From the NCBI GenBank assembly GCA_964465735.1, contig CAYXKT010000001.1:1-64000 (forward strand): a DNA stretch of 64,000 nt. The letters are read 5' to 3'. Within the stretch, counting starts at the first letter, position 1; each line of letters opens with the position of its first letter. The position numbers and the translations under genes are program-made. Positions 45,686 through 54,390 of this stretch are shown piece after piece. The stretch comes from Erginobacter sp964465735. Its GTDB lineage: Bacteria > Auribacterota > Erginobacteria > Erginobacterales > Erginobacteraceae. Below the pieces are notes generated by a model that was not told the DNA's origin, did no database searches, and worked only from the letters and a program-made list of their open reading frames with translations.

Positions 45686-46120
45686 ATGACACGCGCAATA
45701 ACCCAAATATTAGAAGATGCACTACGACTAAGGCCCATTCAAAAAGCAGAACTAATAGATAAACTATTCCATAGCTTTGATCACGCAACTGATCATCATA
45801 TCGATGAAGCCTGGTCAGACGAAATAGAGTCGCGCATCGATGCCTATGATAACGGCAAGATCTCTGCCACCGGCAATGAAATTCTCGATTTCAGATTCAC
45901 CCCTAATGACTGTGCTTTGCAGATGAGAAATGAACCCATAGGAAGGAGACCCATCGAGACTGATGGGAATGAATGCAACGTTCTCTCTGGAGAAGGCTAT
46001 GCCGATCTCTTGGGAACACCAGTCAGACACCTTGGAGTTACGACTGAGCAGGCAAACGAAGACATCGCACGCCTTCAACTCCGCGTAAATGCGCTCTTTC
46101 CATTCCTCAGACACTTGTAA
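45686..46120 (+). pseudogene. Addiction-module antitoxin (TIGR02574-like), 3' part replaced
   Basis: ATG 45686 gives TRAITQILEDALRLRPIQKA and SDEIESRIDAYDNGKI, the family pattern of small antitoxins paired with RelE-type toxins. After about 60 codons the sequence stops matching and runs antisense through the TIR gene to 46120. The true antitoxin C-terminus and any toxin gene are missing. The leader and first codons (about 45637-45705) recur in degenerate form at 52453-52517. Confidence 0.65.
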
Positions 46121-46225
46121 GTCATCGTGCGCTAAGAAGGAAGGAATGCCGTAATGGTCGAAGAACTCCTTTAACCTCCCACCCCAGACCTTATCGTAAA
46201 CTGAATAGCTAATGAATATTCTCAT
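45815..46225 (-). CDS. TIR-domain protein (C-terminus possibly truncated)
   Basis: 136 aa from ATG 46225 (the frame opens at 46243). A TIR fold is visible from MRIFISYSVYDKVWGGRLKE through FLAHDDLQVSEEWKERI, LKACDVFVCLLSRNSKVSDW and CSQEIGIAF, with the Glu of the WCxxE motif that serves as the NADase catalytic residue in this superfamily. Bacterial TIR proteins are often defence effectors that degrade NAD. The last ~40 codons run antisense to the addiction-module sequence, so the C-terminus is probably lost or new. No sensor partner gene is evident. Confidence 0.78.
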   Translation of the reverse strand: MRIFISYSVYDKVWGGRLKEFFDHYGIPSFLAHDDLQVSEEWKERIYAELKACDVFVCLLSRNSKVSDWCSQEIGIAFSRENVAFIPISLDGSPSYGFISHLQSTVIRGESEIENFIAGGRDLAVIIGIDARLYFV

Positions 46226-46296
46226 CTCTTCGCAAAATGTCATACCACTTAGATGCAGGCTATGGGAGTCTCATTGTCGCCCAATTTATTTTAGGG

Positions 46297-46660
46297 AGAT
46301 GATCCCGCTTAGAGCCAGGATGAGAAAGCCTTCCGTCTTCCCGGAACCAGTGCCGGTGGTAAGCATAAAGCGTCAGGGGGCCGAGTAGGGCCGCTCTCTT
46401 TCCTTGCCGAATGGCCAGTTTGGCTGGAGAGGGCCGGGATGGACGATTCCCTCCTGGACCAGTGCCTCCAAGCTGCGGTCTTTCTTGTGATCTCTACCCA
46501 GGGTGATATCGGGATCATTGATCACCACTTTCATCTCCCTGATCTGTTCCTCGAACTGATTACGGATGTGGTCGTCACAGAGCCGGAGGGTGGTCTTGAG
46601 AAACCGGCGGTACTCCTCGCTAATATGCCGGACGCAATCGAGAGAGTTGCTGATCTCCAT
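46297..46660 (-). pseudogene. N-terminal remnant of a DEAD/DEAH-type helicase
   Basis: From ATG 46660 (overlapping the PIN gene stop as TAATG) the frame reads SLDCVRHISEEYRRFLKTTL, EEQIREMKVVIN and VQEGIVHPGPLQPNW. In another frame (46297-46372) FMLTTGTGSGKTEGF, a Walker A box, follows. An internal deletion of ~20-30 codons plus a frameshift separates them, and the rest of the helicase is missing. Similar long helicases occur in phage-defence operons. A dead remnant. Confidence 0.7.
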
Positions 46661-47151
46661 TAGAATTCCTCAAGAAAAAACAGGCTGGTTTTTCTCCTCA
46701 ACCACTTTTTGCCATATTGATCCTTGAACTTCGGCTTCAGACCGGCCCGGGCGGCAATTTCTTCCAGAGAAATCAGTCTCTCCTTCAAGCCCAGCTTGAC
46801 CATTGCTCTGACCGAATTATTATCCGGGGAGCAAAGTCTCCAAATTCCGGACTGCCCCAGCGCATAGGCGCTCAGGTGATGTTCTCCTTTATCCAAAATT
46901 ACCGTTCCGCCCAGCTTCAGATCGAGATCAATAAGCGCTTCTGGGGCAACCTTCCTGACCTGAACACGCTTTCTCATCGCCTCCACATCAATGGGAACAT
47001 AATCTCGCCTCAACCTGCCGCCCGAGGCACACTCGACCGCAACCTCTTCAACGGTTTCAATCTGGCAAGAATTTACAATCGCTTTCCAGCATCCGGTCCT
47101 GTGGGCTTCAACGATAGCGTTGGTGTCCACAAGAATCCTATAGCCGGGCAT
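46660..47151 (-). CDS. PIN-like domain protein, putative toxin
   Basis: 163 aa. The N-terminal ILVDTNAIVEAHRTGCWKA has the first acidic residue of a PIN-type nuclease; VDTNA is a recurring PIN start, and further acidic residues (ETVEEVAVE, LSAYA and CSPDNNSVRAMVKLG) are spaced as in the family. Downstream of an XRE-ImmA gene by 16 bp on the same strand, and coupled to the helicase remnant. A TA pair with the XRE-ImmA protein as antitoxin is plausible but inferred from context. Confidence 0.65.
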   Translation of the reverse strand: MPGYRILVDTNAIVEAHRTGCWKAIVNSCQIETVEEVAVECASGGRLRRDYVPIDVEAMRKRVQVRKVAPEALIDLDLKLGGTVILDKGEHHLSAYALGQSGIWRLCSPDNNSVRAMVKLGLKERLISLEEIAARAGLKPKFKDQYGKKWLRRKTSLFFLEEF

Positions 47152-47167
47152 CCCGCTATCTCCTCAG

Positions 47168-48280
47168 TTACAAGTCGAATGGAACAGCCATCTCGTAATC
47201 CCGGAAGAGATCGCCCAGATCCTCAATGGTGCAATTTAAAATTCTGGCCCCCTTTCTCACCGAAACAAAACCTCTATCCAACACCTTATGAAGCTTTTTT
47301 ACAAAAATTCGGGAGTAAGGGGGTAAAGGTTTGGGCTCCAATTCCGCTCCACCGTATTTCCGCAGGCGGATCATCGAAGAAACGGCCGACTTCTTCATCC
47401 ACTTGAGATTCACCAGTCGCCAGTAAAGAGCTTCCCCAGAAACCTGCAAGTCGCGTGCGGTCCGATTGATCCACTCTGTCTCCGCCATTGCCCCCCGCGC
47501 TTTCCATCTGGGCAGCAATATGTTTCTCGGCATCAGCAAACCGGCGGCGAATGCTTCGGCGAGGTTCTCCTCACGCTCTTTCGGTAACCCGATCGATGGG
47601 CTGTCTATCCGCCGCGGGGGGAGCTGCTCCCAGGTGAGCAGGTGAAACAACTCGTGGGCGAGATCATAATTCCGACGGTAATGCGGTTCCCTTCGGTTGA
47701 TTGCCAGGGAACTGAATTCCGGAAGTCGGGCTGCGGCACCGGAAACGCTCTCCGGGGTATCCAGAGCAAGAAAGAGAATATGCAGCTTCTCCTCGATGAC
47801 CTCGAGAAGCTGTTCCGCTGGGATTGGGCCTAAACCCCAGGTGGAGCTCAATCCTTCCCCGAGCTGGGTCGCCCGTTCATAGGAATCACTTTTTCTGACC
47901 TCCAGCCGCATATCCAGCTGGATATGCGGCTCCCCCAGCAGGTTGCCGAACTCCCGGTAGGCGGCAATCAGATCCCGGAGTTGGTGCTCCATTCCCTCAA
48001 GCTCTTTCCTGGAAGCTTGAGCACGCCAGGAAATCTTCATTTCATCCGGCAGGAGAAGCAGGGGATCGGTAAAAAAGTCCAGGGGACGACGGAAGATCTG
48101 CATCAGGGAGGCCAGTTCCGTAGCCTTCAGATTGCGCAAACCCGATTCTATGGCGGAGAGTGTCTGCCGATCCTTGAAGCCCAACCGGTTTGCCAGTGCC
48201 TCCTGGGTCAGCCCGGACTTTTCTCTCAGCCACCGGATCCTCCGTCCCACCATCCGGTTGAAACCTTGTTTGTCTCTCAT
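47168..48280 (-). CDS. XRE-family regulator with ImmA/IrrE metallopeptidase domain
   Basis: 370 aa. An N-terminal helix-turn-helix (GRRIRWLREKSGLTQEALAN, residues 12-31, extending to ~65) is followed by a zinc-peptidase domain with HExxH at LAHELFHLLTWEQ and a downstream Glu in ENLAEAFAAGLLMPR. Such proteins cleave or control repressors or act as antitoxins in TA and defence modules. First gene of a minus-strand run XRE-ImmA, PIN, helicase remnant, TIR. Start ATG 48280; the upstream region is AT-rich (48320-48370) and likely holds its promoter. Confidence 0.88.
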   Translation of the reverse strand: MRDKQGFNRMVGRRIRWLREKSGLTQEALANRLGFKDRQTLSAIESGLRNLKATELASLMQIFRRPLDFFTDPLLLLPDEMKISWRAQASRKELEGMEHQLRDLIAAYREFGNLLGEPHIQLDMRLEVRKSDSYERATQLGEGLSSTWGLGPIPAEQLLEVIEEKLHILFLALDTPESVSGAAARLPEFSSLAINRREPHYRRNYDLAHELFHLLTWEQLPPRRIDSPSIGLPKEREENLAEAFAAGLLMPRNILLPRWKARGAMAETEWINRTARDLQVSGEALYWRLVNLKWMKKSAVSSMIRLRKYGGAELEPKPLPPYSRIFVKKLHKVLDRGFVSVRKGARILNCTIEDLGDLFRDYEMAVPFDL

Positions 48281-48457
48281 AGCTGATCCCTCCAGATAGC
48301 CTCACAGACCAACATATCCCAGCTATTCCTTGATTACAAGATAATCTTGCATAACATATAATGCAAGATTATATCGGCTTTCTTTGGGCTTCAGGGAAAA
48401 GATTGAACTGGGTGGGCGCAAAGAGAAAGGAAAGAGAGAGGAGGCGGCAAATTTGTT

Positions 48458-48916
48458 TCAAGATTTCCGCCTGAGTTCCGGCTTATCCTGCATTCGGGCC
48501 TCTTGTGCGGAAATCTTCAAGAAGTTAACCGGCGGAAGAATAAACCGGCCGTAGGGGGAGAGCGCGGTTAGTTGTGCGACGTGGGCACGTACCAATCCAT
48601 AGAGCATTGCCGCTCCGTTAAGCATCAGGTATTTGGCGATCTCGTTTTCCTCCGTCGGCAATTGGTCAAACCGAAAATAACCTCGCACCGTGGCCTCGGC
48701 AATAATCGGGCATTGCTTTTTTTGGTTCCCCCGGCCGGGAGATACTTTTATCTTTAACTCGACCATATATTTGCTCGAATCCTGGCGATTTCCCCTGACC
48801 GATCTCCCCAGGTCGATCTTGGCCACCTGATTCTCCGTTTTTGGATCGTAATCGGAGTTAATCCTTACGGAGATTTCCGGCAAAAAGTAATTCTCAAGCA
48901 ACAAATTCGCAAACAT
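48458..48916 (-). CDS. SecB-like chaperone (TAC system)
   Basis: 152 aa from ATG 48916, preceded by GGAGG (48927-48931); an open frame runs further upstream but overlaps the antitoxin gene. The C-terminal half matches SecB-family proteins: MLNGAAMLYGLVRAHVAQLT followed by FILPPVNFL. Beside a HigA-like antitoxin it forms the chaperone of a toxin-antitoxin-chaperone (TAC) system, where the SecB-like protein folds and protects the antitoxin. It overlaps the antitoxin stop by 23 bp, indicating translational coupling. Confidence 0.85.
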   Translation of the reverse strand: MFANLLLENYFLPEISVRINSDYDPKTENQVAKIDLGRSVRGNRQDSSKYMVELKIKVSPGRGNQKKQCPIIAEATVRGYFRFDQLPTEENEIAKYLMLNGAAMLYGLVRAHVAQLTALSPYGRFILPPVNFLKISAQEARMQDKPELRRKS

Positions 48917-49319
48917 TGTCAACCTCCGGGACCCGACTGAAGCGGGCTGTATAATCACTCTGGTCCTCGATATCTTTTTTGGGAATCTCCGGGGGAGGCT
49001 CGGACATAAGAAAAGTCCGGACCGTTTGCCCAATGGGGGATATTACCGGCTCCCAGTATGCTCCCAAAGCCCAGGCCAGCTTAACCATAGTTTCGAGAGA
49101 GAGGTTTTCATAGCCCCGGAATACCTTGGAGATATAAGCCGGGGAGGTGCCCGCCCTCCGGGCCAATTCCGAGCGATTTACTCCCTGGTCATCCATCATC
49201 TTCAGCAAGGCGTCGGCGACCTTGAGTTTCATCCCCTCAGCCTCGTATTCAGGATGGCTCCTGGCTCTCTGTAAGGCTGCCTCCAGTTCTCTTTCGCTGG
49301 TCACTGAAACGCGTTTCAT
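48894..49319 (-). CDS. HigA-like XRE antitoxin with chaperone-addiction tail
   Basis: 141 aa. After a short N-terminal helix the XRE domain reads DQGVNRSELARRAGTSPAYI and SKVFRGYENLSLETMVKLA (about residues 44-85). The C-terminal ~45 residues (PPEIPKKDIEDQSDYTARF, ending FVA) extend beyond the DNA-binding domain, as in antitoxins needing a SecB-like chaperone. It follows a truncated HigB-type toxin (stop 49333) by 13 bp and overlaps the chaperone gene. Complete and probably functional as a repressor. Confidence 0.85.
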   Translation of the reverse strand: MKRVSVTSERELEAALQRARSHPEYEAEGMKLKVADALLKMMDDQGVNRSELARRAGTSPAYISKVFRGYENLSLETMVKLAWALGAYWEPVISPIGQTVRTFLMSEPPPEIPKKDIEDQSDYTARFSRVPEVDNVCEFVA

Positions 49320-49332
49320 CCTTGGCCTCCGG

Positions 49333-49482
49333 TTAAATTTCGATCAACCCGTCTTTTCGGGCCTGCAAATAAGCATTGCGGCGCAATTTCGCCCTCCGCA
49401 GTTGTTCAGGCGGTATCTTGTCTTTCTTCTTGATAAACGCCGAAGTGCAGAGAATGACGCGGTTCTCGTAGAAGAACAATCG
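49333..49482 (-). pseudogene. C-terminal fragment of HigB/RelE-type toxin
   Basis: 49 codons in frame ending at 49333: RLFFYENRVILCTSAFIKKK, then DKIPPEQLRRAKLRRNAYLQ, the last two strands and final helix of HigB-type toxins. At 49483 the frame meets a stop and the sequence changes to an IS66 TnpB-like fragment on the other strand. The N-terminal half of the toxin is gone; the antitoxin and chaperone survive. Confidence 0.8.
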
Positions 49483-49730
49483 TTAAAGGTACTTTACTGG
49501 GATCGGGATGTTTGGGTGATCCGATACAAGCGACTGGAGGCGGGGATAAGAGAAGAGGGTGGAAAGTTTGTTTTGCGTCGACCGGTCTATTTTCCCTGCG
49601 GTGGCCAGAAGGGAGATGGGAAGGCCTCGATCTCCGGGTTCTTCATCTTCTGGGGAGGCTGCAACTTGAGGAAGATTCAGAATCGCTTGATCCAGTTGAG
49701 ATATCTCTGTGCGATTCGGATGGAGTAGTA
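49483..49730 (+). pseudogene. IS66 TnpB-like fragment
   Basis: Starts exactly at the toxin breakpoint: LKVLYWDRDVWVIRYKRLEA is a recognisable TnpB (IS66 Orf2) core with the conserved YWD and YKRLE pieces, followed by frameshifted remains. Only about 80 codons are left; no TnpA or TnpC is present. It marks the insertion or deletion that truncated the higB-like toxin. Confidence 0.65.
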
Positions 49731-49865
49731 GTAAAGCAATCGCCTTGCCTCGGCAATGCCATTCAAGATTCCTGACTCAGCAGGGATTGCAGATTTGTTA
49801 GTGTCTCACCAATATCCATTCAAATTCCAAGCTGATTAATTTTGCTGCAATAGTACGTCTCCAGC

Positions 49866-50453
49866 TTAAACTACTCCCGCAGGTTCCCTCTGAGATACTT
49901 CCTCCGGAGAAATCTCTTGCACTTCGTCAACTCCTTCAGTGGATTCTTCTTCCCCCGGAAAGGAGATCTGGAGGCGATCCCGGAACTCGTCATAAGTGTT
50001 TTTGAAATTTCTGAAAAATTTAAAAAGCACCTCGCGATAAAAGCGATCTATCCCACGGGTGATTTCTTTATCACCACTGAACGACGCCAGTTTGGTCAAT
50101 TTTTTCAACTGATCATCGATCTGGAAGACAGCGTGTTTAATCCTGACTGCTATCGGAGAAGTCGGATCCACTAAAATCATAGAGAGATCCATATCCAGGG
50201 CAGACAAGTAACCGAGGATATCACCGAATTTCAAATCCTGGTCGGAACCAGCTTCCATCCGGGAGATCTTGCTGGTGTGACACCCCATATGTTTAGCAAC
50301 TTCAGTCTGAGTTTTCTCTCTGAGGAGTCTTTGGAGGATAAGTTGTTCTATCAATCTCCTGTTAGCGATTAGTTTTTCCACTCTCTCTTTAGCTGAAGGG
50401 TCGTCAAGAATATCAACGGCCATTTCAGCGACAGAATGAGATATGCGTGCCAT
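49866..50453 (-). CDS. XRE-family transcriptional regulator (antitoxin-like)
   Basis: 195 aa from ATG 50453 (AGGAAA upstream; the frame opens at 50468). The helix-turn-helix EKTQTEVAKHMGCHTSKISR lies near residues 50-69, preceded by a helical dimerisation region and followed by a long C-terminal half with no domain I recognise (RFYREVLFKFFRNFKNTYDE, then an acidic tail). A RelE-like small toxin gene lies 49 bp upstream on the same strand, so this is likely the antitoxin and repressor of that pair. Confidence 0.75.
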   Translation of the reverse strand: MARISHSVAEMAVDILDDPSAKERVEKLIANRRLIEQLILQRLLREKTQTEVAKHMGCHTSKISRMEAGSDQDLKFGDILGYLSALDMDLSMILVDPTSPIAVRIKHAVFQIDDQLKKLTKLASFSGDKEITRGIDRFYREVLFKFFRNFKNTYDEFRDRLQISFPGEEESTEGVDEVQEISPEEVSQREPAGVV

Positions 50454-50501
50454 AATGTTTTTCCTCATGCATTTTTGCGTTGAGTTATAAGTTGCAAACT
50501 A

Positions 50502-50735
50502 TTATTTTGCTTTGCGTATTGTTTTTACCAGCTTTTTAGCCTCATTGATGTCCTTGGATTGGCCCTCCTTAAATCCCATCCCAATAACATAAATAATTTT
50601 AGAGACTTCATCGAAGTAGAGGTATATCCTGGTTTCCTTTGGACTTGGAATACCAGATTGACCTACTCGATAAACTCCACCACCTTCAGGCCGAAGAGTT
50701 CCAAACTTCCACTTCCCTCCGATCTTTAAGCCCAT
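50502..50735 (-). CDS. RelE/HigB-like small toxin
   Basis: 77 aa: KFGTLRPEGGGVYRVGQSG, then TRIYLYFDEVSKIIYVIGMG and a C-terminal helix INEAKKLVKTIRKA. This matches the compact strands and final helix of RelE/HigB-type mRNA interferases, though it is at the short end and may start further upstream. Toxin-first order with the XRE gene fits higBA-type modules. Both genes appear intact. Confidence 0.65.
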   Translation of the reverse strand: MGLKIGGKWKFGTLRPEGGGVYRVGQSGIPSPKETRIYLYFDEVSKIIYVIGMGFKEGQSKDINEAKKLVKTIRKAK

Positions 50736-51109
50736 ATATTAAGATACTTCTGGGCCGTTGCTATTTGTGCCACACAAGATTCAAATTCAGCCGTATGCTT
50801 CTTTTTAACTCTTTTTTCCTGGCTTTTCGTTATGAGAGTCCAATTGATCTTCCACATTCGAAATCACCAAATTGGTTTTAGGGATTAAAGGTTTCTGTTT
50901 CACATTACTACATAAAATGTAACCTAAGCTCAGGGAATGCGCAAGTTATTATAATATTTGTGTGAATATAGCAAAAGCTCTTTTGAAAAAAGAGAATGAC
51001 TTAAAAATCGATAGCGATTGAAAAATTTCTTCGAGGCATTAAATTTCGCCCGAATTTTACCGTGACTCTCCCGAGTCTGGAAAGTCCCGAAGTTCCGGAG
51101 GCGGACCAG
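50736..51109. other. Gene-free region
   Basis: About 370 bp, AT-rich, with no ORF I can support. The final ~70 bp (51040-51109) merge into the flavin-oxidoreductase pseudogene, where FRPNFT-like coding traces appear out of frame. Likely holds the promoter of the minus-strand toxin gene at 50735. Confidence 0.4.
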
Positions 51110-51548
51110 GTGGTCTCGCTTTACCTGGTCCCGGATCGTGATGCCGCCGATGACCAGGAATTCGATTCGGGAGGACGGACCGCCGGCCCCGGAACTGGCC
51201 GATTATTACGCCCGGAGAGCGGATAACGGGATTGGTTTGATCATCGTCGAGTCAGCTGCGATTGGGGAAAAGTCGGCCGCCAGCTACGTCGGCGGGCTCC
51301 AAGTGCATTCCCCGAAACACGCTGGGGCCTGGCGTCCGATTACCTGTGGCGAGATCAAGTCCCGGGAGCGGGCGGAATTTCTTCTCAATTCAGGTCATAC
51401 CGACCAGGTCGCTTTCGACCGACCCCTGATCGCCAACCCTGGGTGGACGCAGATGCTGGAGACCGGATATATCAGCGAATACGTGGAGTTCGACTACGCT
51501 GTTCACTCCGCGGAATTGATACGAAATGATTCGACTGGATTTTTTTAA
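51110..51548 (+). pseudogene. Old-yellow-enzyme-type flavin oxidoreductase, internally deleted
   Basis: Reads SRIVMPPMTRNSIREDGPPA, ELADYYARRADNGIGLIIVE and AASYVGGLQVHSPKHAGAW of the N-terminal barrel, then jumps to FLLNSGHTDQVAFDRPLIAN near the C-terminal phosphate-binding part. About 200 residues of the TIM barrel, including the catalytic His-Asn region, are missing. Upstream codons are out of frame. A second remnant lies at 54229-54390. Confidence 0.85.
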
Positions 51549-52632
51549 CTGGCGGTGAATTATTGACAACAGAGAGCGGTGGAGGGGGAGTGGTGGGGAA
51601 CTGGTCCTGGATCATTCCATCACTTCGAAAGTATCCAAAGACTTATTGATACCCTAAAGACTGATAGGGTATATTACAATGAATGTAAGGTATTCGAAGG
51701 GTGAAAAATATGAGGCAAGACCAATTTTCTTCCCGGCGGTTTATAATTCCGGCAAAATGGGCGGTTTAAAATTCCCCCGACAAAATTATAGATAGCCATC
51801 TGATTACATTTCCTTCCTTTTAATTCGGCCGCCCAGGCCGGATCATTTTTTGTCCTGTCTTTCGCCCAACAAAAGCATTCAAATTTTTCACCGCTTTATT
51901 TCTCAGCTTAGTCTCTTCTCTCCTGCCCCCTGTCAGCCGTATTTGACTGCTCATTCTCCCACTTCCCTATTGCGATAGCAAAAAATCTCCATTTGCCGCC
52001 AGAAGAAGCCAAGAGGTCATCGTAAGATCTCTCAAGAAGAAATGCCCAATCTGTGGGTGACTCTTCCTCCCGGATCCCCGGGGGAGAGAAAGCCAGGCCC
52101 AAGAAGAATGCGGCCGACACCGGAAGGCTCTGCTTCGAAAGAGATGGACGGAGAAGAACCCCGATTATTTCTGCCGGCGCAACGAACGTAAGCATCTGGT
52201 GAACCCATCATCCCAACTCTCCGAATGACTGAGATACCTTCCCGATAAAATCAACATATGCGCTTCAGGGGCATCTGCAAACCAAACTGGGGGGGGGAAG
52301 CGATACAGAGAGTCGGAAGAAGAACGAGCCCAAAAGAGAAGGGCTGGAAAGAAAACATCAGCCGGGCGGTAAGGAGCGGGACATCGATTCGCGCTTTCTG
52401 CCGGACGGAAGGAATCCACGAAGCGCAGTTTTATTAACATTCAGAGTGGATTTATTATGCTGTTATCAGTAACCTATTATGACTATCTAGGAGGTTCAAT
52501 ATGACACGCGCAATAATGTTAGCCGTTAGAAAAGAGTGAAAACTTTGAACTGCTTCAGGATAGAACGTGCGTCGTTTCCTGCGATCGCTATCCTTACGAC
52601 TTCATTGATGTAATCGATAGGCTGGTTCAATA
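51549..52632. other. Long gene-poor region with a copied TA leader
   Basis: About 1.1 kb without a credible gene; minus-strand frames at 51908-52195 and 52165-52440 are open but low-complexity and match nothing I know. At 52453-52517 the sequence tattatgctgttat...atgacacgcgcaataa repeats the leader and start of the addiction-module antitoxin at 45686, followed by only a few codons. A relic of the same TA module. Confidence 0.5.
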
Positions 52633-54144
52633 ATGTCCTTTAAGAGTGGGAAATCATTTCTGATTTGGATCCTTCCGATCGTCTTCTTTCTATTTTTAGC
52701 CTTCGATGGGATTACTCACTGGGATGAGACTAACTATCTGTATAAGGGCGCCTTCTCGGAATTTGATCTTGATGCTCATTGGGTTCATTATTCGGGCGGG
52801 TTTTATAGCGGGAGGATGGCCCATATACTGATTCTCCGGTCCTTGTTTTTTGTTTTTGGGGTTGGGATGATCCCTTTTTTCTTTGTCCAGGTGACAATGG
52901 CATTATTTATCCTTGGTGCCGGCTGGATATTTTCCCGAGTGCTCAAGGAAATGGGCCTGCCGCCACCTCTCCCATATTTGGGCGTGGTGGCCTTTCTTTT
53001 TCTCCCCCTGTCTCTCTATTTGGGTTACAAAGCGCTGGCGGAAACCACCGCCATTTTAATGGCCGCGCTTTCGCTGTATTTTTATTTTTCCGGCTTGAGA
53101 ACCAAGGGAGCTTCCGGTTTTATCCTTCTGGGTATTTCCGGTTTTGCTCTTTTTCTGGCTACTAACGCCCGCGTGGAATACCTGCTTACTTTCGCCACTC
53201 TAGTTCTGCCATATATCTGTTTTCGTTCCGGTTCTCGTCTCTCCGCGTTCCGGGGCTTGATCTGGGTTGGAGCAGTCTGGGTGGTTTTAACCGCGGTTCT
53301 GGGATTATGCACCGGGATCTGGAGTCTGCAATTTATGCTTCAGCGGTCGGAAGCTTATGGGGCCAAGTTTGCTGCTGACAGCGCGGATTATATGCCAAAT
53401 TATATCGTAGGGATATTATTTGGCGGCGGTCTCTGGTTCTTCGCCCTGCTTTCCCTGGCCAGATGGCGTCGGGCCGCAGTCAAAATCGCTTGGGGTGGTA
53501 TGGTCATTTCGATGGTGCCGATCGCGCTTCTGGCCGACCATACGGAACTAAGGTATTACAGCCCGGCGATCTTTTCCTTTGCTTTGACGGTGGCGATCGG
53601 CATCGTGGTATTTTACGGTTGGCTGCAGCGGAAACTAAATCCCTTAAGGGCTCGAGTGGTGACGGTGGTTTTGTTTGGTCTCCTGGTGACGGGCAATCAA
53701 TTGTTTCGGCCCTGGCAGGAAGTCGGTACGGACGGGTCTTCTCTGGCCCGATTGATTACCCGGGTGCGGGAGAAATACCCCGATCCACTGCTGCTGACCG
53801 CCCACCCGCATTCGACTTATGCCTTTTCGCGGATCTGCTACCCAGAATTGAGGATAGCGCTCGATCGGGACTTCGAGGGGCTGGCTCCTCTGAAGGTTAG
53901 GAGTTTCGAGGAACTACAAGGGCAGGAAGAACCGTGGCTTTATCTTTCTTCCCGGGGCCAGAAGGCTCGGCCGTTGCTGATCAGGATACTCCATAGTCTC
54001 CGGGGAAAGACTCCGATTGACCGCGATGATCAGCCGGTGATTGCTACTGGTTGGGTAGCTGGTCTGGATTTGCTTTCTCCAAATTGGATCGATCGCGAAG
54101 GCCAATACCTCATTTTTCGGATGAACCAGGGAGGAAATGAGTGA
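52633..54144 (+). CDS. GT-C-type membrane protein (ArnT/GT39-like)
   Basis: 503 aa. The first helix ends in LFLAFDGITHWDETNYLYKG, whose DE pair in the first periplasmic loop is the catalytic-type acidic position of GT-C enzymes; about ten further hydrophobic segments and a ~120-residue soluble C-terminal end follow. Probably uses a polyprenyl-phosphate sugar in the periplasm. A 44-codon copy of its start exists at 17754. No strong ribosome binding site at ATG 52633. Confidence 0.8.
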   Translation: MSFKSGKSFLIWILPIVFFLFLAFDGITHWDETNYLYKGAFSEFDLDAHWVHYSGGFYSGRMAHILILRSLFFVFGVGMIPFFFVQVTMALFILGAGWIFSRVLKEMGLPPPLPYLGVVAFLFLPLSLYLGYKALAETTAILMAALSLYFYFSGLRTKGASGFILLGISGFALFLATNARVEYLLTFATLVLPYICFRSGSRLSAFRGLIWVGAVWVVLTAVLGLCTGIWSLQFMLQRSEAYGAKFAADSADYMPNYIVGILFGGGLWFFALLSLARWRRAAVKIAWGGMVISMVPIALLADHTELRYYSPAIFSFALTVAIGIVVFYGWLQRKLNPLRARVVTVVLFGLLVTGNQLFRPWQEVGTDGSSLARLITRVREKYPDPLLLTAHPHSTYAFSRICYPELRIALDRDFEGLAPLKVRSFEELQGQEEPWLYLSSRGQKARPLLIRILHSLRGKTPIDRDDQPVIATGWVAGLDLLSPNWIDREGQYLIFRMNQGGNE

Positions 54145-54228
54145 GCGCGCCAAGGATTATTTCTATTCAAGAGCTGGTCGGTGAATTCAGATGATTGATT
54201 TGTTTATTTCCATCTCTTTCCGCGACTG

Positions 54229-54390
54229 GTGTTGAAGAACCGGATCGTGTTGCCGCCGATGCCCCGGCATTTGACTCGAGGGGGTGGGTTGCCGACCCCG
54301 GAACTGGCGGATTGCTACGTCCGGAGGGCAAAGAACGGGGACGGTTTGATCATCGCCGAGTCTGTCCGTGCCGTTATCGATGGGGTCTGA
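54229..54390 (+). pseudogene. Fragment of old-yellow-enzyme-type oxidoreductase
   Basis: One frame reads LKNRIVLPPMPRHLTRGGGL, then TPELADCYVRRAKNGDGLI and IAESV, the same N-terminal barrel piece as the remnant at 51110. Only about 50 codons remain, overlapping the end of the GNAT gene on the other strand. It may derive from a duplicated flavin-oxidoreductase gene. Confidence 0.7.

Noticed and set aside
51908..52440. Two minus-strand frames of 91-95 codons
   Set aside because: No motif, odd composition, and located in a degenerate gene-poor region; not supported as genes.
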